64,000 nt of DNA. Origin: Massilia sp. ZL223. GTDB taxonomy: Bacteria > Pseudomonadota > Gammaproteobacteria > Burkholderiales > Burkholderiaceae_D. The position numbers and the translations under genes were made by a program. A model generated the notes under the pieces. It did no database searches and was not told the origin of the DNA. It saw only the letters and a list, made by a program, of their open reading frames with translations. Positions within the stretch are counted from its first letter, which is position 1; each line of letters begins with the position of its first letter. Below, piece by piece: positions 16,112 through 25,527 of the stretch. Where the stretch lies: positions 1-64,000 of the forward strand of contig NZ_JAGPWD010000018.1 in assembly GCF_018119395.1 (NCBI RefSeq), read 5' to 3'.

Positions 16112-17476
16112 CTATTTGACCACCAGCGACCACTGCTGGTTACTGCCGTTATTCACTGGCCACTGGATGATCTGCGCGTTCTCCGCCGTGCTCTTGTTCT
16201 GCACGTCCAGCACCATCCCGCTTAGCTGGTTCGCCACCGTGAAATACCCGGCCGCCGGGCTGGCGAAGCGCCAGCGCTGGCCTGCGCCCGCCCAGTAGCC
16301 CCATTGGGCGATATTCGTTCCCGCCGTCGTCGAATTCCCATAGTTGTCCAGGCTGCGCAGGCTGTTGGCGTTGATGACGCTGTAGTAACCGTCACCCTGG
16401 CCAATCAGGTACCACTGCTGGTGCCTGCCGTTGGCGTCGCTGGCCTGCTGCACCAGCGCCCCATCCGCCGTCGAGGCGCCCGCCACGCCCAGGACCTTGC
16501 CGCTCAGGCGCGACCTGAAGGCGTACAGGCCATCGCTGATGCCGCCGCAGCCGGCGAAGTTGCTGAAATTACGCGTCAGGGTCGGCCAGCCGTTCGCATA
16601 GCTCATGCGTAGAATGTCCAGCTTGGCATTGCCGCCGTCGTTCAGGTCGTAGTAATGGGTCGACACGAAGTGGCAGCCGTCCTGCTTCAGCACGCCCACG
16701 TGGCCCGGCCCGCGGTATTTGCCATCGGTGACCGGCAGCACCGTGCGCGTGCCGGAATAGGGTCCGCGGATGTTGGTGGCGCGCTGGACTTCGACGTAAT
16801 ACGTGCTGTCGGCGCCCTTGCAGCAGCTGCCGCGGTTGACGAAGAGGTAATAGTCGTTGCCGTTGCGGGTGATATAGGGCGCCTCGATGTCGCGGTGGCC
16901 GCCGCCCCATATCGTGCTGACGCTGCCGGCGAGCTTGCCGGTGGCCTGGTTGATCTCGGCCAGTCCGATCCCGCCGAAGAAGGAACCCCAGGACATGTAG
17001 ACCTTGCCGTCGTGGTCGCGGAACAGGGCGGGGTCGATGGCGTTGATCTCGCCGCTGCCGCCAAACGACTCGACTACGATGCCGAGGTCGGTCCAGGCGG
17101 GATTCTTGAGCGAAGCGCTGCGCGCCACCCCGATGGCCGAGTTCGAGCTGCCGAAGGTCGATACCGAATAGTACAGATAGTAGTAGCCGTTCATCCTGAT
17201 CAGGTCCGGCGCCCAGAACGAGCCGCTGAAGTTCGGAATCTTGTTCTTGATCCAGGCGGGATAGGTGGTGAACACCGGTCCCGGTCCGCCGCTCCAGGTC
17301 ACCAGATCCTTCGAGGTCGAATACCAGATGCCGGTACCGGTCGTGAAGTTGAAATAGGTGTCGCCGTCCTTGGTGATCGTCCCCGGGTCGTGGGCGTTCT
17401 TGAGCCCAGCCAGCTCGATGCTCGACGCGGAAGCGGCGCAGACCAGCAGGCACAGGGTCGCCAGCAGGTTTTTCAT
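16112..17476 (-). CDS. Secreted GH43 arabinanase-like enzyme with ricin-type carbohydrate-binding domain
   Basis: The 454-residue protein starts with a signal peptide (cleavage near ASASS, residue 19). The five-bladed propeller of GH43 shows its three acidic catalytic residues: aspartate in NAHDPGT, aspartate in NAIDPAL and glutamate in RDIEAPY. The order and spacing fit endo-arabinanase-type subfamilies. The C-terminal third is a ricin-type beta-trefoil (CBM13) with three QxW repeats (QQW, QRW, QQW). It probably cuts arabinan or related side chains of plant pectin outside the cytoplasm. It is divergent from the riboswitch-controlled protease gene. Confidence 0.88.
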   Translation of the reverse strand: MKNLLATLCLLVCAASASSIELAGLKNAHDPGTITKDGDTYFNFTTGTGIWYSTSKDLVTWSGGPGPVFTTYPAWIKNKIPNFSGSFWAPDLIRMNGYYYLYYSVSTFGSSNSAIGVARSASLKNPAWTDLGIVVESFGGSGEINAIDPALFRDHDGKVYMSWGSFFGGIGLAEINQATGKLAGSVSTIWGGGHRDIEAPYITRNGNDYYLFVNRGSCCKGADSTYYVEVQRATNIRGPYSGTRTVLPVTDGKYRGPGHVGVLKQDGCHFVSTHYYDLNDGGNAKLDILRMSYANGWPTLTRNFSNFAGCGGISDGLYAFRSRLSGKVLGVAGASTADGALVQQASDANGRHQQWYLIGQGDGYYSVINANSLRSLDNYGNSTTAGTNIAQWGYWAGAGQRWRFASPAAGYFTVANQLSGMVLDVQNKSTAENAQIIQWPVNNGSNQQWSLVVK

Positions 17477-17779
17477 AGAGGTCTCCGTTCTTGTGGTTGT
17501 GTATGTACTGCCCAGCCAGGGTAGGCGCGGGCAGGGTGCGCCACCAATGAAATTAATCGCGTGTGCGATGCACTTTTCGGTATCCCGGTCTATGCAATCC
17601 GCATGTCAATGAGTTAACCAATAGTAACTGCCGGTCAAGAGCATTTCCATTATTGAACTACCCATGATCGAATCGACAAGCTTGCTGATGAGCTCACCAG
17701 CTCTAGAGTGAGGGAGACATCTTTGTCCCAAGGAAAAGCAAAAAATCGCCGATCCGCAACAACATTTGTTTGAAACCGA
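17477..17779. other. Intergenic stretch upstream of the GH43 gene
   Basis: About 300 bases between the GH43 start and the protease promoter, lower in GC than the flanks. It must hold the GH43 promoter, but I see no convincing pair of boxes, no repeat and no terminator. A 70-codon minus-strand frame crossing the riboswitch (17650-17862) is judged spurious. Confidence 0.5.
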
Positions 17780-17808
17780 TTGTCACTGGGAAAAAACGTG
17801 CTTATACT
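17780..17808 (+). promoter_or_regulatory. Promoter of the riboswitch-protease transcript
   Basis: TTGTCA (17780-17785) and TATACT (17803-17808) are separated by exactly 17 bases, a strong sigma-70 type match. Transcription would start near 17815, right at the 5' edge of the riboswitch aptamer. Confidence 0.75.
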
Positions 17809-17813
17809 CGGGT

Positions 17814-17912
17814 CAGTGTCTGAAAAGGGCAAACTCCGCGAAAGCGGAGGACGCAAAGTCAACGGTCTAATGAGCCTTCGGGCTCGATGACGGCAGGACT
17901 GCCAGTGTCGAT
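17814..17912 (+). ncRNA. Cyclic-di-GMP-I riboswitch (GEMM) aptamer
   Basis: The conserved core of the GEMM-I class is present in order: AAAAGGGCAAAC, then a perfect six-pair stem CTCCGC/GCGGAG closed by a GAAA tetraloop, then GGACGCAAAG, then the second helix with GTCTAATGAGCC, a TTCG loop, GGCTCGATGACGGCAGG and ACTGCC. These are the bases that, in known examples, form the ligand pocket and the tetraloop-receptor contact. It responds to cyclic-di-GMP. It lies between a good promoter and a secreted protease gene. The direction of control (on or off) cannot be told by eye. Confidence 0.93.
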
Positions 17913-17914
17913 CC

Positions 17915-17995
17915 GTGCAACCCGTGAACCCTCCGGTTCACATGCACTTCGCTTGCTAGCAATCCTGGATGTCGCCAACTTACAGGATTAGCTAG
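17915..17995 (+). promoter_or_regulatory. Expression platform of the riboswitch: two stem-loops, the second masking the Shine-Dalgarno
   Basis: After the aptamer, GTGAACC (17924-17930) pairs with GGTTCAC (17935-17941), extended by GTGCA/TGCAC outside. Then CTAGCAATCCTG (17956-17967) pairs with CAGGATT and GCTAG (17983-17995) with a single bulged A, giving a 12-pair stem. Its right arm holds the likely Shine-Dalgarno AGGA (17984-17987) and ends two bases before the ATG. No T tract is present, so control is probably at translation start rather than termination. Confidence 0.65.
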
Positions 17996-17997
17996 TC

Positions 17998-19788
17998 ATG
18001 CAATTTACCTCCGCCACCTTCCGCAAGACCTCCATCGCTTTCGCAGCGGGCCTCGTTTCCCTGATCGGCGCGTCGAACGCCCACGCCGCACCGAAGGGTG
18101 AATTCGCGCGCGGCCGCATCATCGTCGAAACCCGCGCCGGCGTGTCGGCAGGCGAGCTCGACAAAGCTGTCAAGGCGCACGGCGGCAAGTCGGCTGAAAA
18201 GCTGGGCCAGAGCAACCTGCACGTGGTCATGCTGCCGCCGGGCCTGTCGGAAGAAGACGCCGTCGAGAAGTTCTCGCGCCGTCCGGAATTCAAGTTCGCC
18301 GAACTCGACTATAAAGCCACGGTCGCCCTGGCGGTCACCGATCCGTACATCGGCAGCGCCTGGCACATCGGCAAGATCGGCGCCACGTCCGCCTGGGACA
18401 GCTCCCAGGGCACGGGCGTGACCATTGCGATCCTGGACACCGGTGTCGCCGTCACTCACCCTGACCTGAAGGACCGCATGGTCGCCGGTTACAACGCCGT
18501 CAACGGCGGCACCGACGTCACCGACCTGTGCGGCCACGGTACGGCCGCCGCCGGCGCCGCCGCCGCGACCACCAACAACGGCCTGGGCGTTGCCGGTATC
18601 GCAGGCGCGGCCCGCATCATGCCGATCCAGATCTCCTACAAGGACAGCACCGGCTGCCACGCCTACGCCAGCACCATCGCCAAGGGCATCACCTGGGCCG
18701 CCGACCACGGCGCGCGCGTCGCCAACGTCAGCTTCGTCGGCATCGCCAACAGCTCGTCGGTGCGCAGCGCGTCGAACTACATGAAGAACAAGGGCGGCCT
18801 GGTGTTCATCTCGGCGGGTAACAACAACCGCGACGAGGGCGTGGCTCCGGACACCGGCTACATCATCGTGTCGGCGACCGACAACTACGACAACCGCGCA
18901 AGCTTCTCGAGCTGGGGCAGCTTCGTTTCGCTGGCGGCGCCGGGCACCGGCATCTGGACCACCACCAGCACCCTGGGCTACACCACCAAGAGCGGCACCT
19001 CGTTCTCCAGCCCGATCAGCGCCGGCGTGGCCGGCCTGCTGATGGCTGCCCGTCCGGACCTGAGCAGCGCCCAGATCGAATCGCTGATCTTCAAGACCGC
19101 GGTCGACCTCGGCGCCGCCGGCCGCGATCCGATCTTCGGCTACGGCCGTGTGAACGCCGCCGCCGCCATGACCGCCGCTCGCGGCTACGCATCGGCTGTC
19201 GACAGCACCGCACCGAGCGCCGCCATCTCGGCGCCGCTGGGCAGCAGCTCGGTGACTGGCCTGGTGCCGGTCAACGTCAGCGCCAGCGACAACGTGGGCG
19301 TGGCCCGCGTCGACCTGAAGGTGAACGGCACCGTGGTCGCCAGCGACAACGCGGCTCCGTACAGCTTCAGCTGGAACTCGGCCGGCGTGGCCAACGGCAT
19401 GGCCAGCCTGGTCGCCGTCGCCTACGACGCCGCCGGCAACGCCGGCAGCTCGGCGCCTGTGTCGGTCAACGTTGCCAACAGCACCACGACCACCACCACG
19501 ACCACCGACACCACTGCCCCGACCCTGGCCATCAACAACCCGGTCAACGGCGGCAGCGTGAGCGGCTCGGTGACGGTGAGCGTCAGCGCCGCGGACAACG
19601 CCGGCGCGGCTGGCATCACCAACAGCATCGCCATCGACGGCGCCGTCAAGGCGACCGGCACCGGCGGTTCGCTGGCCTACAGCTGGAACAGCAAGAAGTC
19701 GGGCAAGGGCACCCACAGCATCACCGCCACCTCGCGTGACCGTGCCGGCAACACCACCACCCGCACCATCAGCGTGACCGTGCGCTGA
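17998..19788 (+). CDS. Secreted subtilisin-like serine protease (S8) with two C-terminal Ig-like domains
   Basis: The 596-residue protein has a signal peptide (cleavage after AHA, about residue 30), a short inhibitor-like propeptide (to about 115) and an S8 catalytic domain with intact triad: Asp147 in ILDTGV, His180 in CGHGT, Ser335 in GTSFSSP, and the oxyanion asparagine in AGNNN. Two Ig-like repeats follow (about 400-490 and 505-596), each containing SVSAxDNxG-type and AGN motifs, joined by a run of eight threonines. Such domains often bind surfaces or polysaccharide. Expression is placed under cyclic-di-GMP control by the leader. A strong terminator follows. The two flanking GH43 genes also encode secreted enzymes. 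Confidence 0.94.
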   Translation: MQFTSATFRKTSIAFAAGLVSLIGASNAHAAPKGEFARGRIIVETRAGVSAGELDKAVKAHGGKSAEKLGQSNLHVVMLPPGLSEEDAVEKFSRRPEFKFAELDYKATVALAVTDPYIGSAWHIGKIGATSAWDSSQGTGVTIAILDTGVAVTHPDLKDRMVAGYNAVNGGTDVTDLCGHGTAAAGAAAATTNNGLGVAGIAGAARIMPIQISYKDSTGCHAYASTIAKGITWAADHGARVANVSFVGIANSSSVRSASNYMKNKGGLVFISAGNNNRDEGVAPDTGYIIVSATDNYDNRASFSSWGSFVSLAAPGTGIWTTTSTLGYTTKSGTSFSSPISAGVAGLLMAARPDLSSAQIESLIFKTAVDLGAAGRDPIFGYGRVNAAAAMTAARGYASAVDSTAPSAAISAPLGSSSVTGLVPVNVSASDNVGVARVDLKVNGTVVASDNAAPYSFSWNSAGVANGMASLVAVAYDAAGNAGSSAPVSVNVANSTTTTTTTTDTTAPTLAINNPVNGGSVSGSVTVSVSAADNAGAAGITNSIAIDGAVKATGTGGSLAYSWNSKKSGKGTHSITATSRDRAGNTTTRTISVTVR

Positions 19789-19811
19789 TCGTCAAGGCAG
19801 CAGCAACAAGC

Positions 19812-19840
19812 ATGGCGCCCTTCGGGGCGCCATTTTTTCT
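19812..19840 (+). terminator. Rho-independent terminator of the protease gene
   Basis: ATGGCGCCC and GGGCGCCAT form a perfect nine-pair stem closed by a TTCG loop, followed directly by a run of six T (ending TTTTTTCT). Confidence 0.92.
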
Positions 19841-19856
19841 TTGCGTGCAGCTTCGC

Positions 19857-20948
19857 TTATGGAGCGGCCGGGCGAGTCGCGCCGCCTTGGGGCAGGGGGC
19901 GCCGCGCCACACCTTCCTTCGTCATGACGACGGGCCGGATGCTGCCGTCGTCGTTGAAGTACAGGTGTTCGATCGCCATCTCGCGGTGATGGCCGTTGTC
20001 GGTGCCGACAGGGCGGCGGTGGTAGGCGATATACCAGTCGTCGGTGCCCGGGATGTTGATCACCGAGTGATGGCCCGCGCCCTTCGCCACCGTGCGGTCC
20101 TGAGCCAGGATCGTTCCGGCCCGCTTGAAAGGACCCGTTGGGGACTTTCCCATGGCGTAGGCGACGCGGTAATCCGGTCCGGTCCATCCGCCTTCCGACC
20201 ACATGAGGTAGTACACGCCCTTGCGCTTGACCATGAACGAGCCTTCCACGTACTCGGGATCGGGCGTGATTTCCTTGAAGGTGACGCCGTCCGGGAAAGG
20301 GACGAGGCTCAGCAGGTCGGGAGCGAGCTTGACGACATTGGCGTGCTTCCAGCCGCCGTAATACAGGTAGACCTGGCCATCGTCGTCCTTGAAGACCATC
20401 TGGTCAATCGGCTGGGCGCCGTGGTGGATCTTGTCGATCAAGGGACGCCCGAGGGCATCCTTGAACGGCCCCTGGGGCCGGTCGCTGACCGCCACGCCGA
20501 TGCCGCCGGTCTGTCCGTCGCTCTTGATGTCGTTGGCCCCGAAGAACAGGTAGTACTTGCCGTTGTGCTCGATGCTGGAGGGCGCCCAGACCGCATACGC
20601 TGCCCAGCTGACGTTCTCGACATCGAGCACGTGCTCGTGCTTGGTCCAGTTCACCAGGTCCGGGGAGGAAAACGCGTTGATGAAGGTTTGCTTCAGATAG
20701 GGTTCCCAGATCAGCTTCGATTGCGCGCGCATCCGCATCTGCTCGGGTGTGAAGGATCTGGACTGGTCCGGCTTGCCGAAATGGTCCGAGTAGGTCGGGT
20801 AGACCCAGTAAGTCTTGCCGTAGATGCGGATCTCTGGATCGGCGTACCAGCCCGGAACGATGGGATTGGCTGCATGCACGGCCATGGCCGGAGCGATTGA
20901 CGCGGCGAGCACCAGCGATCGCGTTATCAGGCGAGACATTCTTTTCAT
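19857..20948 (-). CDS. Secreted GH43 family glycoside hydrolase
   Basis: The 363-residue protein has a signal peptide (cleavage near VHAA, about residue 27). GH43 catalytic residues are visible: aspartate in WYADPEI (general base), aspartate in PIDQMVF (pKa modulator) and glutamate in YVEGSFM (general acid). Without a carbohydrate-binding domain it is a compact, single-propeller enzyme, likely an arabinofuranosidase or xylosidase type; the substrate cannot be fixed. GGAG lies nine bases before the ATG at 20948. It ends 68 bases beyond the converging protease gene. Confidence 0.88.
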   Translation of the reverse strand: MKRMSRLITRSLVLAASIAPAMAVHAANPIVPGWYADPEIRIYGKTYWVYPTYSDHFGKPDQSRSFTPEQMRMRAQSKLIWEPYLKQTFINAFSSPDLVNWTKHEHVLDVENVSWAAYAVWAPSSIEHNGKYYLFFGANDIKSDGQTGGIGVAVSDRPQGPFKDALGRPLIDKIHHGAQPIDQMVFKDDDGQVYLYYGGWKHANVVKLAPDLLSLVPFPDGVTFKEITPDPEYVEGSFMVKRKGVYYLMWSEGGWTGPDYRVAYAMGKSPTGPFKRAGTILAQDRTVAKGAGHHSVINIPGTDDWYIAYHRRPVGTDNGHHREMAIEHLYFNDDGSIRPVVMTKEGVARRPLPQGGATRPAAP

Positions 20949-21024
20949 TGGCGAAGCTCCACGAGGTTCGGCTCTGGCCGATATTGACCTGGAAAATGAA
21001 TTCTGCGCGCTCCCGGCGACAGCC

Positions 21025-21771
21025 TTAGAACTGCTCGTCCGGCCGCAAGTAGCGCCACTGCCCCTGAGGCAAGTCGCCCAGCTTGACCTTGCCGATCCGC
21101 ACCCGCTTCAGGCCGATGACCTTCAGCCCGACCATGTCGCACATGCGGCGGATCTGGCGCTTGCGGCCTTCCTTCAGGGTAAAGCTGAGCTGGTCATCGT
21201 TCTGCCAGCGCACCTTGGCCGGCAGCAGCGGTTTCCCGTCCATCCACAGGCCATGGTTCAGTTTCTTGAGATCGGCGTCCGGCAGCTTGCCCGGCCTGGT
21301 GTACTGCACCCGCACCAGGTATTCCTTCTCGATCGAGGTGTCCTGGCCGATCAGCTGCTTGGCGATGCGGCCGTCCTGGGTCAGCACCAGCAGGCCGACC
21401 GAGTCGATGTCCAGGCGTCCGGCCGGCACCAGGCTGCGCAGCTGGGTGGGGTGGAATTGTTCGGTCGACGGATCGTCGGCCCAGCGGTTCTCCGGCTTGA
21501 TCAGGGTGACCGCCGGCTGGTAGCCGTCTTCGGCCTGGCCGCTGACGTAGCCGACCGGCTTGTTGATCAGGACCGTGACGCGTTTCGATTGCTCGGCCGC
21601 GGCCTGGCGCTCGACCGTGATGCGCTGGGTGGGCAGCACCTTGCTTCCCAGTTCGGAAACCACCTTGCCGTCCACCCGCACCCAGCCTTTGGCGATCCAT
21701 TCATCGGCTTCGCGGCGCGAGCACAGGCCGAGTTCGGACATACGTTTGGAGAGGCGGAGCGGTTCGGTCAT
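21025..21771 (-). CDS. rRNA pseudouridine synthase, RsuA/RluB/RluF family
   Basis: The 248-residue protein has an N-terminal S4 RNA-binding domain (about residues 5-55, [20 protein letters not shown]) and a pseudouridine synthase domain with the catalytic aspartate in [11 protein letters not shown]. The motifs INKPVGYVS and [15 protein letters not shown] are typical of the RsuA group, closest in look to RluF. It isomerises a specific uridine in rRNA (probably 23S). It is transcribed in the same direction as map and glnD, 20 bases after glnD ends, so it may be part of that unit. Confidence 0.92.
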   Translation of the reverse strand: MTEPLRLSKRMSELGLCSRREADEWIAKGWVRVDGKVVSELGSKVLPTQRITVERQAAAEQSKRVTVLINKPVGYVSGQAEDGYQPAVTLIKPENRWADDPSTEQFHPTQLRSLVPAGRLDIDSVGLLVLTQDGRIAKQLIGQDTSIEKEYLVRVQYTRPGKLPDADLKKLNHGLWMDGKPLLPAKVRWQNDDQLSFTLKEGRKRQIRRMCDMVGLKVIGLKRVRIGKVKLGDLPQGQWRYLRPDEQF

Positions 21772-21791
21772 CGGTAAAAACAGGGAAAAAG

Positions 21792-24374
21792 TCAGATTTT
21801 AAGGGCGTCCAGCAGGTCGGTCTCGAGCTGGACCTGGACGCGCGGGTTGTTCAGGGCGGCGCCGTCGATCAGGAACACGTCCTCGACACGCTCGCCCAGG
21901 GTCATGATCTTGGCCGTGTGCAGGTTGATGCGGTAGCGCTGCAGCACGCTGGCGATCGCGTACAGCAGGCCGACGCGGTCGTTGGCGGCCACCGACAGCA
22001 CGTGGAACTGGCCGCGTTCGTCGGGGCGCACGTCCACGGTGGGCGTGATCGGGAAGCTGCGCGACATGCGCGACAGGCGGCCGCGCATCGGCGGCGGCAG
22101 CGGTTCCTGCGACAGCAGCAGGGCGCACAGCTCGTGTTCGATCAGGCTGATGATGTCGCGGTAGCTGCCTTCGAAGCCTTCGGCCGTGATCAGGAAGCTG
22201 TCCAGCGCATAGCCGTGGCGCGTGGTGTGGATCTTGGCGTCCAGGATGCTGAAGTTCTTGCGGTCGAAGTAGCTGCAGATGCGCGCGAACAGGTCGGGGT
22301 GGTCCTTCAGGTACACCGCCACCTGCAGGCCTTCGCCGATCGGCGCCAGGCGCGCCCGCACTACGGGCTTTGCGCTGTCGACCTTGTCGTGCAGGGCGCG
22401 GGTCTGCCAGGCGATGTCGGACGCGTCGTGGCGCAGGAAGTAGGCGACGTCCAGCTGCTGCCACAAGGGCTCGTGCGCATCCTGGGGCAGGCCGAACAGG
22501 CGCAGGGTCGCCAGCGCCTCCTTCTGGCGCGTGCGCAGCTCGCGGTCGGCGGAATGCGGTTCGCCGCCCAGCACGCGCAGGGTCACGCGGTACAGGTCTT
22601 CCAGCAGCTTGCCCTTCCAGGCGTTCCACACCTTGGGGCTGGTGCCGCGGATGTCGGCCACCGTCAGCAGGTAGAGCGCAGTCAGGTGGCGCTCGTCGCG
22701 TACCTGGACCGCGAAGGACGCGATCACGTCCGGGTCGGACAGGTCCTGCTTCTGGGCGACCGTGGACATGCTCAGGTGCTGCTCGACCAGGAACACCACC
22801 AGCTCGGTGTCTTCCTCCGACAACCCGTGTTCGCGGCAGAAGTGGCGGGCGTCATCCATGCCGAGCTTGGAATGGTCGCCGCCGCGGCCCTTGGCGATGT
22901 CGTGGAAGAGGGCGGCCACGTACAGCAGCCAGCGGTCGCGGAAGTCGGCGATCAGCTGGCTGCAGAAGGGGTATTCGTGGGCGTGCTCCGGCATGGTGAA
23001 GCGGCGCAGGTTGCGCACCACCATCATGATGTGCTGGTCCACCGTGTAGACGTGGAACAGGTCGTGCTGCATCTGGCCGACAATCTTGCGGAAGGCCGGC
23101 AGGTAGCGGCCCAGGATGCCGAATTCGTTCATGCGGCGCAGGGCGTGCACCAGGCCCACGGGCGCCTGCAGGATGCGCAGGAACAGGGCCTTGTTGGGCG
23201 GATCCGCGCGGAAGCCCGTGTCGATGCGGGTGCGCGCGTGCCAGAGGGCGCGCGTCGTGCGCGCCGTCATGCCCTTGATGTCGGGGCGCTCGGTCATGGC
23301 CACGAAGATCTCGAGCACGCTCGAGGGCGTGCGCTCGAAGGTGTCGTCGGCGGCGATGTCGATCAGCCCGCCCACCTCGTTGAAGCGGGCGTTGATCGGC
23401 ACGGCGGCCACCGGGTGCGGGAACAGCTGGGCCTCGATGTCCTGCAGCAGGATGGTGTTGAGCTGGGTGACCGTCTTGGCCGCCCAGTAGTAGCGCTGCA
23501 TCAGGTATTCGCTGGCCCGGCGCGCGTTGGGGCCGTCGCCGTTCGAGGACAGGCCGAAGGTCTTGGCGATCGCGGTCTGGACATCGAACACCAGGCGGTC
23601 TTCGCGCCGCCTGGTGTGCAGGTGCAGGCGGATGCGGATGTCCTTGAAGGCGCGTTCCTTTTCCATCAGCTGGCGCGCTTCCATGCGCGTGATCAGGCCG
23701 CGCGTGGCCAGCTGGCCCCAGGATTCGGCCAGTCCCGCCGCCTTGGCCACCCACAGGATCACCTGCAGGTCGCGCAGCGCGCCCGGGCTCTCCTTGACGT
23801 TCGGCTCGAGCGCGAAGGCGGTGAATTCGTACTTGGCGTGGCGCAGGCGCATCTCGGCCGTCTTGGCCTGGAAGAAGGCTTGCGGGTCCATGGTCTCGCG
23901 GTAGCGCCGCTGCAGTTCCCCGAACAGCGCTTCGTCGCCGCACACCAGGCGCGCTTCCAGCAGGCTGGTCTGCACCGTGATGTCGGCGGCGGACTCCACC
24001 AGGCACTCGTCCACGGTGCGGATGCTGTGGCCGATCTCCAGGCCCAGGTCCCACAGCAGCTGGACCAGGGACTCCAGGCGCGCCTGGGTGATGGCGTCCG
24101 GCGGGTCCGCCAGGAGGATCAGCAGGTCGACATCCGAATACGGGAAAAGCTCGCCGCGCCCGTAGCCGCCCACGCCCACCAGGGCGGTATGGGCCGGCAG
24201 GCCGGCCGCGCGCCAGGCGTCGGCCAGCACGCCGTCCACGCACTGGCGCAGGTTGCGCAGCAGTTTTTCGGGCTTGCCGTCTTCATGGAAGGCCTGGAAC
24301 ACCTCCTGGCGTTCGGCCTTGAGGCGCTGGCGCAGCGCGCTGCGCGCGGAGTCCAGGAGGGCGGCCTGTCCCAT
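21792..24374 (-). CDS. glnD: Bifunctional uridylyltransferase/uridylyl-removing enzyme, PII modifier
   Basis: The 860-residue protein senses glutamine and adds or removes UMP from PII proteins, setting nitrogen control. The nucleotidyltransferase motif [19 protein letters not shown] (about residues 65-85) has the G-GxGRGE and DxD elements; the HD hydrolase domain shows [13 protein letters not shown]; two ACT domains lie at the C-terminus (about 690-770 and 790-860), where glutamine binds. All catalytic parts appear complete and length matches the family (850-890). It begins 9 bases after the map stop codon, indicating a map-glnD operon. Confidence 0.97.
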   Translation of the reverse strand: MGQAALLDSARSALRQRLKAERQEVFQAFHEDGKPEKLLRNLRQCVDGVLADAWRAAGLPAHTALVGVGGYGRGELFPYSDVDLLILLADPPDAITQARLESLVQLLWDLGLEIGHSIRTVDECLVESAADITVQTSLLEARLVCGDEALFGELQRRYRETMDPQAFFQAKTAEMRLRHAKYEFTAFALEPNVKESPGALRDLQVILWVAKAAGLAESWGQLATRGLITRMEARQLMEKERAFKDIRIRLHLHTRRREDRLVFDVQTAIAKTFGLSSNGDGPNARRASEYLMQRYYWAAKTVTQLNTILLQDIEAQLFPHPVAAVPINARFNEVGGLIDIAADDTFERTPSSVLEIFVAMTERPDIKGMTARTTRALWHARTRIDTGFRADPPNKALFLRILQAPVGLVHALRRMNEFGILGRYLPAFRKIVGQMQHDLFHVYTVDQHIMMVVRNLRRFTMPEHAHEYPFCSQLIADFRDRWLLYVAALFHDIAKGRGGDHSKLGMDDARHFCREHGLSEEDTELVVFLVEQHLSMSTVAQKQDLSDPDVIASFAVQVRDERHLTALYLLTVADIRGTSPKVWNAWKGKLLEDLYRVTLRVLGGEPHSADRELRTRQKEALATLRLFGLPQDAHEPLWQQLDVAYFLRHDASDIAWQTRALHDKVDSAKPVVRARLAPIGEGLQVAVYLKDHPDLFARICSYFDRKNFSILDAKIHTTRHGYALDSFLITAEGFEGSYRDIISLIEHELCALLLSQEPLPPPMRGRLSRMSRSFPITPTVDVRPDERGQFHVLSVAANDRVGLLYAIASVLQRYRINLHTAKIMTLGERVEDVFLIDGAALNNPRVQVQLETDLLDALKI

Positions 24375-24383
24375 GGGCGATCC

Positions 24384-25220
24384 TCAGGCGGCGGCCGGGG
24401 CGGCGGCCTGCTCCAGCAGCGGCAGCACGATGCCTGGCGGCGGCGGGGTGCCGGCCGACTGGGTCAGGATCTCGAAGCCGGTCTCGGTGACCAGGATGGT
24501 GTGCTCCCACTGGGCCGACAGGCTGCGGTCCTTGGTCTTGATGGTCCAGCCGTCCTGCATTTCCTTGATCTCGCGGCGGCCGGCGTTGATCATCGGCTCG
24601 ATAGTGAAGATCATGCCCGCTTCCAGCTTGTCCAGGGTGCCCGGACGGCCGTAGTGCAGCACCTGCGGCTCTTCGTGGAACACGCGGCCGATGCCGTGGC
24701 CGCAGAACTCGCGCACCACGCTGTAGCCGTGCTTTTCGGCGTGCTGCTGGATCACGTGGCCGATGTCGCCCAGGTGGGCGCCCGGCCTGACCTTGGCGAT
24801 GCCCAGCCACATGCATTCATAGGTCACTTCCGACAGGCGGCGCGCCAGGATCGACGGTTCGCCCACGTAGAACATGCGGCTGTTGTCGCCGTGGAAGCCA
24901 TCCTTGATGACGGTGACGTCGATGTTCAGCACGTCGCCGTTCTTGAGCACCTTGTCGCCCGGGATGCCGTGGCAGATCACGTCGTTGACCGAGGTGCAGA
25001 TCGACTTCGGGAACGGGGTATAGCCCGGCGGGGCGTAGTTCAGCGGGGCCGGGGTGGTGCCCTGGACGTTGAGCATGTATTCGTGGGCCAGGCGGTCCAG
25101 CTCGCCGGTGCTCACGCCCGGCTTGACGAAGGGGGTGAGGTAGTCCAGCACTTCGGCGCCGAGGCGGCCGGCCAGGCGCATGCCTTCGATCTCTTCCGGG
25201 GTCTTGATGGAAATGGACAT
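24384..25220 (-). CDS. map: Methionine aminopeptidase type I
   Basis: The 278-residue enzyme removes the starting methionine from new proteins in the cytoplasm. Metal ligands are visible: aspartates in NIDVTVI and GDNSRMF, histidine in CGHGIGRVFH, glutamates in TIEPMIN and in WEHTILVTETG. The C-terminus is about 14 residues longer than in Escherichia coli and is proline- and alanine-rich, without obvious meaning. First gene of the map-glnD unit; it is divergent from rpsB, an arrangement common in proteobacteria. Confidence 0.97.
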   Translation of the reverse strand: MSISIKTPEEIEGMRLAGRLGAEVLDYLTPFVKPGVSTGELDRLAHEYMLNVQGTTPAPLNYAPPGYTPFPKSICTSVNDVICHGIPGDKVLKNGDVLNIDVTVIKDGFHGDNSRMFYVGEPSILARRLSEVTYECMWLGIAKVRPGAHLGDIGHVIQQHAEKHGYSVVREFCGHGIGRVFHEEPQVLHYGRPGTLDKLEAGMIFTIEPMINAGRREIKEMQDGWTIKTKDRSLSAQWEHTILVTETGFEILTQSAGTPPPPGIVLPLLEQAAAPAAA

Positions 25221-25282
25221 AAATAGGGGTGTCGTACTCTGAAAACGGTGAAGCCCGGAACGTGTCCAGGCGATATCGTTCC

Positions 25283-25288
25283 ATTATA
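25283..25288 (-). promoter_or_regulatory. -10 box of the map promoter
   Basis: A perfect TATAAT on the minus strand, about 60 bases before the map ATG. No good -35 hexamer is found 16 to 18 bases upstream, so the call rests mainly on the -10 box. Confidence 0.45.
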
Positions 25289-25355
25289 AAGGATGTCGCC
25301 GAGCCCCGTGGCATGGCCTCCAGGGGGCGGCGGACGGGAGGGGAGGCGTGCACGC

Positions 25356-25384
25356 TTGAAAAATGGGCCGAATCCCGCTAGAAT
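25356..25384 (+). promoter_or_regulatory. rpsB promoter
   Basis: TTGAAA (25356-25361), a 17-base spacer and TAGAAT (25379-25384) form a near-consensus sigma-70 promoter. The start site would fall at about 25391, giving a leader of nearly 140 bases before rpsB. Confidence 0.75.
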
Positions 25385-25390
25385 CTCGGG

Positions 25391-25413
25391 TTGCTCGTGT
25401 TCGCATCGAGCAA
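25391..25413 (+). promoter_or_regulatory. Hairpin at the 5' end of the rpsB leader
   Basis: TTGCTCG (25391-25397) and CGAGCAA (25407-25413) are perfect inverted repeats placed exactly where the transcript should begin. A 5'-terminal stem could stabilise the mRNA or take part in autogenous control by protein S2, as known for rpsB in other bacteria. Confidence 0.45.
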
Positions 25414-25527
25414 TGTTGTGAAAACAGTCTCGTTTTTACTGAATTTTTATAGAAATCGCGAGTGTGGCCGCCAAAGGGTGCCGATAAGGTGACTGGCCGC
25501 ATTCAAGACCCAACCCTGGAGAATTAC

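Noticed and set aside
17650..17862. Minus-strand 70-codon gene
   Set aside because: It runs across the promoter and riboswitch on the opposite strand and shows no protein features.
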